From positions 1-6,554 of the forward strand of contig JABEUO010000261.1 in the NCBI GenBank assembly GCA_013044415.1: DNA of 6,554 bases, read 5' to 3'. The DNA comes from Acidimicrobiaceae bacterium. Lineage in GTDB: Bacteria > Actinomycetota > Acidimicrobiia > Acidimicrobiales > Acidimicrobiaceae. The notes below the pieces were generated by a model, which did not search any database, had not been told where the DNA came from, and saw only the letters and a program-made list of their open reading frames with translations. Made by a program: the position numbers and the translations under genes. Below are positions 5,557 to 6,554 of this stretch, piece after piece; the first letter of the stretch is position 1, and the number at the start of each line of letters is the position of its first letter.

Positions 5557-5966
5557 CGTTCTCTTCTGCGCACTCGCGGTACTATGACGGAGCTGCAGTT
5601 ACCCGCCTGATAGAAAGTGATCGTCAGATGCTGGAGCGTCCTGGTACGTTGTGAAATTACCTTCGGGCGTGGGGGTTTAACTTTATCGGCGACTAGGGCG
5701 CAATCAGCGTCGTTGCCTGCATATCCAGCACCACACGCTTCGCCGGAGATCGTGGATCCAATGGTCTGCTCTAACCCAAACGCCGTATAGCTTCCTGAAC
5801 TGGCAGTTCTTTGATGAAGCCCACTCGAAACCTAGCGCCGCGCTGGAGCCCGTGACGAGGCGTTCCTAGCAACAAACCGACCGAGACGGATTTCCGGCAA
5901 GATAAGTAACCGGTCACCAGCGGGCAACACTTGGACAACTCGAGTGCAGAGCAGCGAGATCGGAGG
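5557..5966. other. Intergenic stretch with direct-repeat copy
   Basis: Apart from the direct repeat at 5771-5847 nothing was recognised. One minus-strand frame is open for roughly 95 codons between about 5832 and 5546, but apart from a GTG near its end it has no ATG, GTG or TTG start. It has no protein-like pattern and is probably chance. Confidence 0.45.
5771..5847 (+). repeat. 77-bp direct repeat, copy 2
   Basis: Partner of 4701-4777 in the same orientation, exactly 1070 bases downstream. The toxin-antitoxin pair lies between the copies. Recombination between them would delete both genes together. The 11 mismatches show the duplication is old or that the copies arrived separately. Confidence 0.8.
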
Positions 5967-6202
5967 TTAGCCACGGCTTTGCGGGACAGCAATAATATTT
6001 TCAAGAAATACGTCAACTGGCTTGACGTTTACCGCAGTGGCGTTGGAGAGCACGTGGGTGGCTTGGCCGACGACGGTGCCGTGCATGGGAGGGTGACGTC
6101 GTTATCGAAACCGCCGACGTACTCGTCGTTGTCGTAGCAGCCGACGGTGATCTCTTCGATCAGTTCGTCAGAGTCTCGGTTGGACGGTCGCCTCGGGCTC
6201 AT
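5967..6202 (-). pseudogene. Small acidic protein, frameshifted remnant (possibly CcbP-like)
   Basis: ATG 6202 opens a frame beginning M-S-P-R-R-P-S-N-R-D-S-D, then E-L-I-E-E-I-T-V-G-C-Y-D-N-D-E, G-G-F-D-N-D-V and L-P-C. It then drifts into a Pro/Ser/Thr-rich tail and stops at 6029. At about 6080-6088 a one-base deletion is likely: another frame continues G-T-V-V-G-Q-A-T-H-V-L-S, a natural sequel, down to TAA at 5967. The pattern (I-x-V-x-x-Y-x-x-x-E, acidic helix, F/L-P-C, then a V-V-G ... V-x-V-L barrel strand) recalls small acidic proteins resembling cyanobacterial CcbP calcium-binding protein. That link is from memory and weak. The 3' part looks shortened. No clear ribosome site. Likely non-functional. 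Confidence 0.42.
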
Positions 6203-6311
6203 CACTCGAATCTGCTCAAACTGTGACGGTGGGAGCGGCTACCAGGGTCCGGTGATGATTAGCTGGCGGAGGACATCGAGACGGTTATAGCTTCAGCCTG
6301 CGGCGGTCTGG

Positions 6312-6485
6312 ATGGAGGAACCGACTCCACGCCCCAGGTTCGTAACCCCCACCGCTAGCTCAACTATTCACCAACACCAGGTTTGGCACCACGCCACCAT
6401 CCGGACAGCCGAGATATTCCGGGACCTCAAGATAAAAGAGCCCGGTCGCTACCTGGATTTCGAACCAAAGGAATCCTCCGAGTAA
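6312..6485 (+). CDS. Small hypothetical protein, 57 aa (repeat-associated)
   Basis: ATG 6312 to TAA 6483-6485 encodes 57 residues: a Pro/Thr-rich start, then a helix-like R-T-A-E-I-F-R-D-L-K-I (about 32-42) and a tail E-P-G-R-Y-L-D-F-E-P-K (44-54). The last 24 or so codons align without gaps with the 41-residue product at 584-709, and both stops fall at nearly the same place in the repeat. No ribosome site stands out. It is either a small protein or the 3' remnant of a larger gene. The reverse frame in the same repeat (59 codons, 6360-6539) is also open in both copies but is less protein-like. Confidence 0.3.
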   Translation: MEEPTPRPRFVTPTASSTIHQHQVWHHATIRTAEIFRDLKIKEPGRYLDFEPKESSE

Positions 6486-6554
6486 TCCCAGCTCACAGAC
6501 TCGCGTAGTAACACGACTCAAATGCCGAAACGCGTCCATTTCCCCTGCTAAAGC
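6413..6554 (-). repeat. Long inverted repeat, right arm (reaches window edge)
   Basis: Reverse-complement partner of 510-651, about 80% identical over 142 ungapped bases. The match continues right up to the last base of the window, so the true end may lie beyond it. The arms face outward: the conserved terminus GCTTTAGCAGGGGAA is outermost on both sides of a segment of about 6 kb. Confidence 0.8.

Noticed and set aside
5931..6137. Plus-strand 68-aa frame
   Set aside because: Antisense to the more protein-like frameshifted gene at 5967-6202; no ribosome site or family pattern.
6454..6467. tRNA T-loop-like sequences (GGTTCGAAATCC on the minus strand here; GGTTCGAAGTCC near 324-335)
   Set aside because: The flanking bases do not form a T-arm stem and no acceptor or anticodon arm is found nearby.
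1..6554. CRISPR array, rRNA, origin or phage genes
   Set aside because: No short regularly spaced repeats, no rRNA-like conserved stretch, and no integrase, capsid or replication protein motif on either strand.

Overview
The window looks like a piece of a moderately GC-rich actinobacterial chromosome. The grounds are a LapA-type membrane protein with the arginine/tryptophan motif common in actinobacteria, frequent GTG and TTG starts, probable leaderless starts, and a BetI-type TetR regulator. A lineage such as Acidimicrobiia is only a guess. The window is a short functional gene module set in decayed, repeat-bearing DNA.

Layout, left to right. Positions 1-353 (minus) hold the first 117 codons of a LapA-domain membrane protein that runs off the left edge. 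Positions 354-1125 have no confident gene, but they hold one arm (510-651) of a 142-bp inverted repeat whose other arm (6413-6554) closes the window. Each arm carries the 3' end of a related short reading frame. A strong promoter (1126-1154) then drives an APC-family amino-acid/amine permease (1266-2712, interrupted by a one-base frameshift near 1823). Stop and start overlap between it and a P1/DmpA-BapA family self-cleaving aminopeptidase (2712-3869). A TetR/BetI-type regulator (3947-4588) follows, with a hairpin behind it. On the minus strand sits a VapBC-type toxin-antitoxin pair (antitoxin 5288-5539, toxin 4911-5288) between two 77-bp direct repeats (4701-4777 and 5771-5847, about 86% identical). 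Further right are a frameshifted small acidic protein gene (5967-6202, minus) and a 57-codon frame (6312-6485, plus) that belongs to the right inverted-repeat arm.

Working together: permease, peptidase and TetR form a plausible inducible unit in which the permease imports a small amino compound or peptide derivative, the peptidase releases its N-terminal amino acid (possibly a D- or beta-residue), and the TetR protein senses the substrate. An imperfect palindrome over the permease -10 box is the obvious operator candidate. The toxin-antitoxin pair is autonomous, and its operator palindrome overlaps the antitoxin promoter and start codon. The toxin lacks the usual C-terminal part of a PIN domain.

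No clearly new system stands out. The points most worth a second look are the repeats: an inverted pair enclosing about 6 kb, whose outer non-coding part is better conserved than its coding part, and a direct pair flanking the toxin-antitoxin genes.
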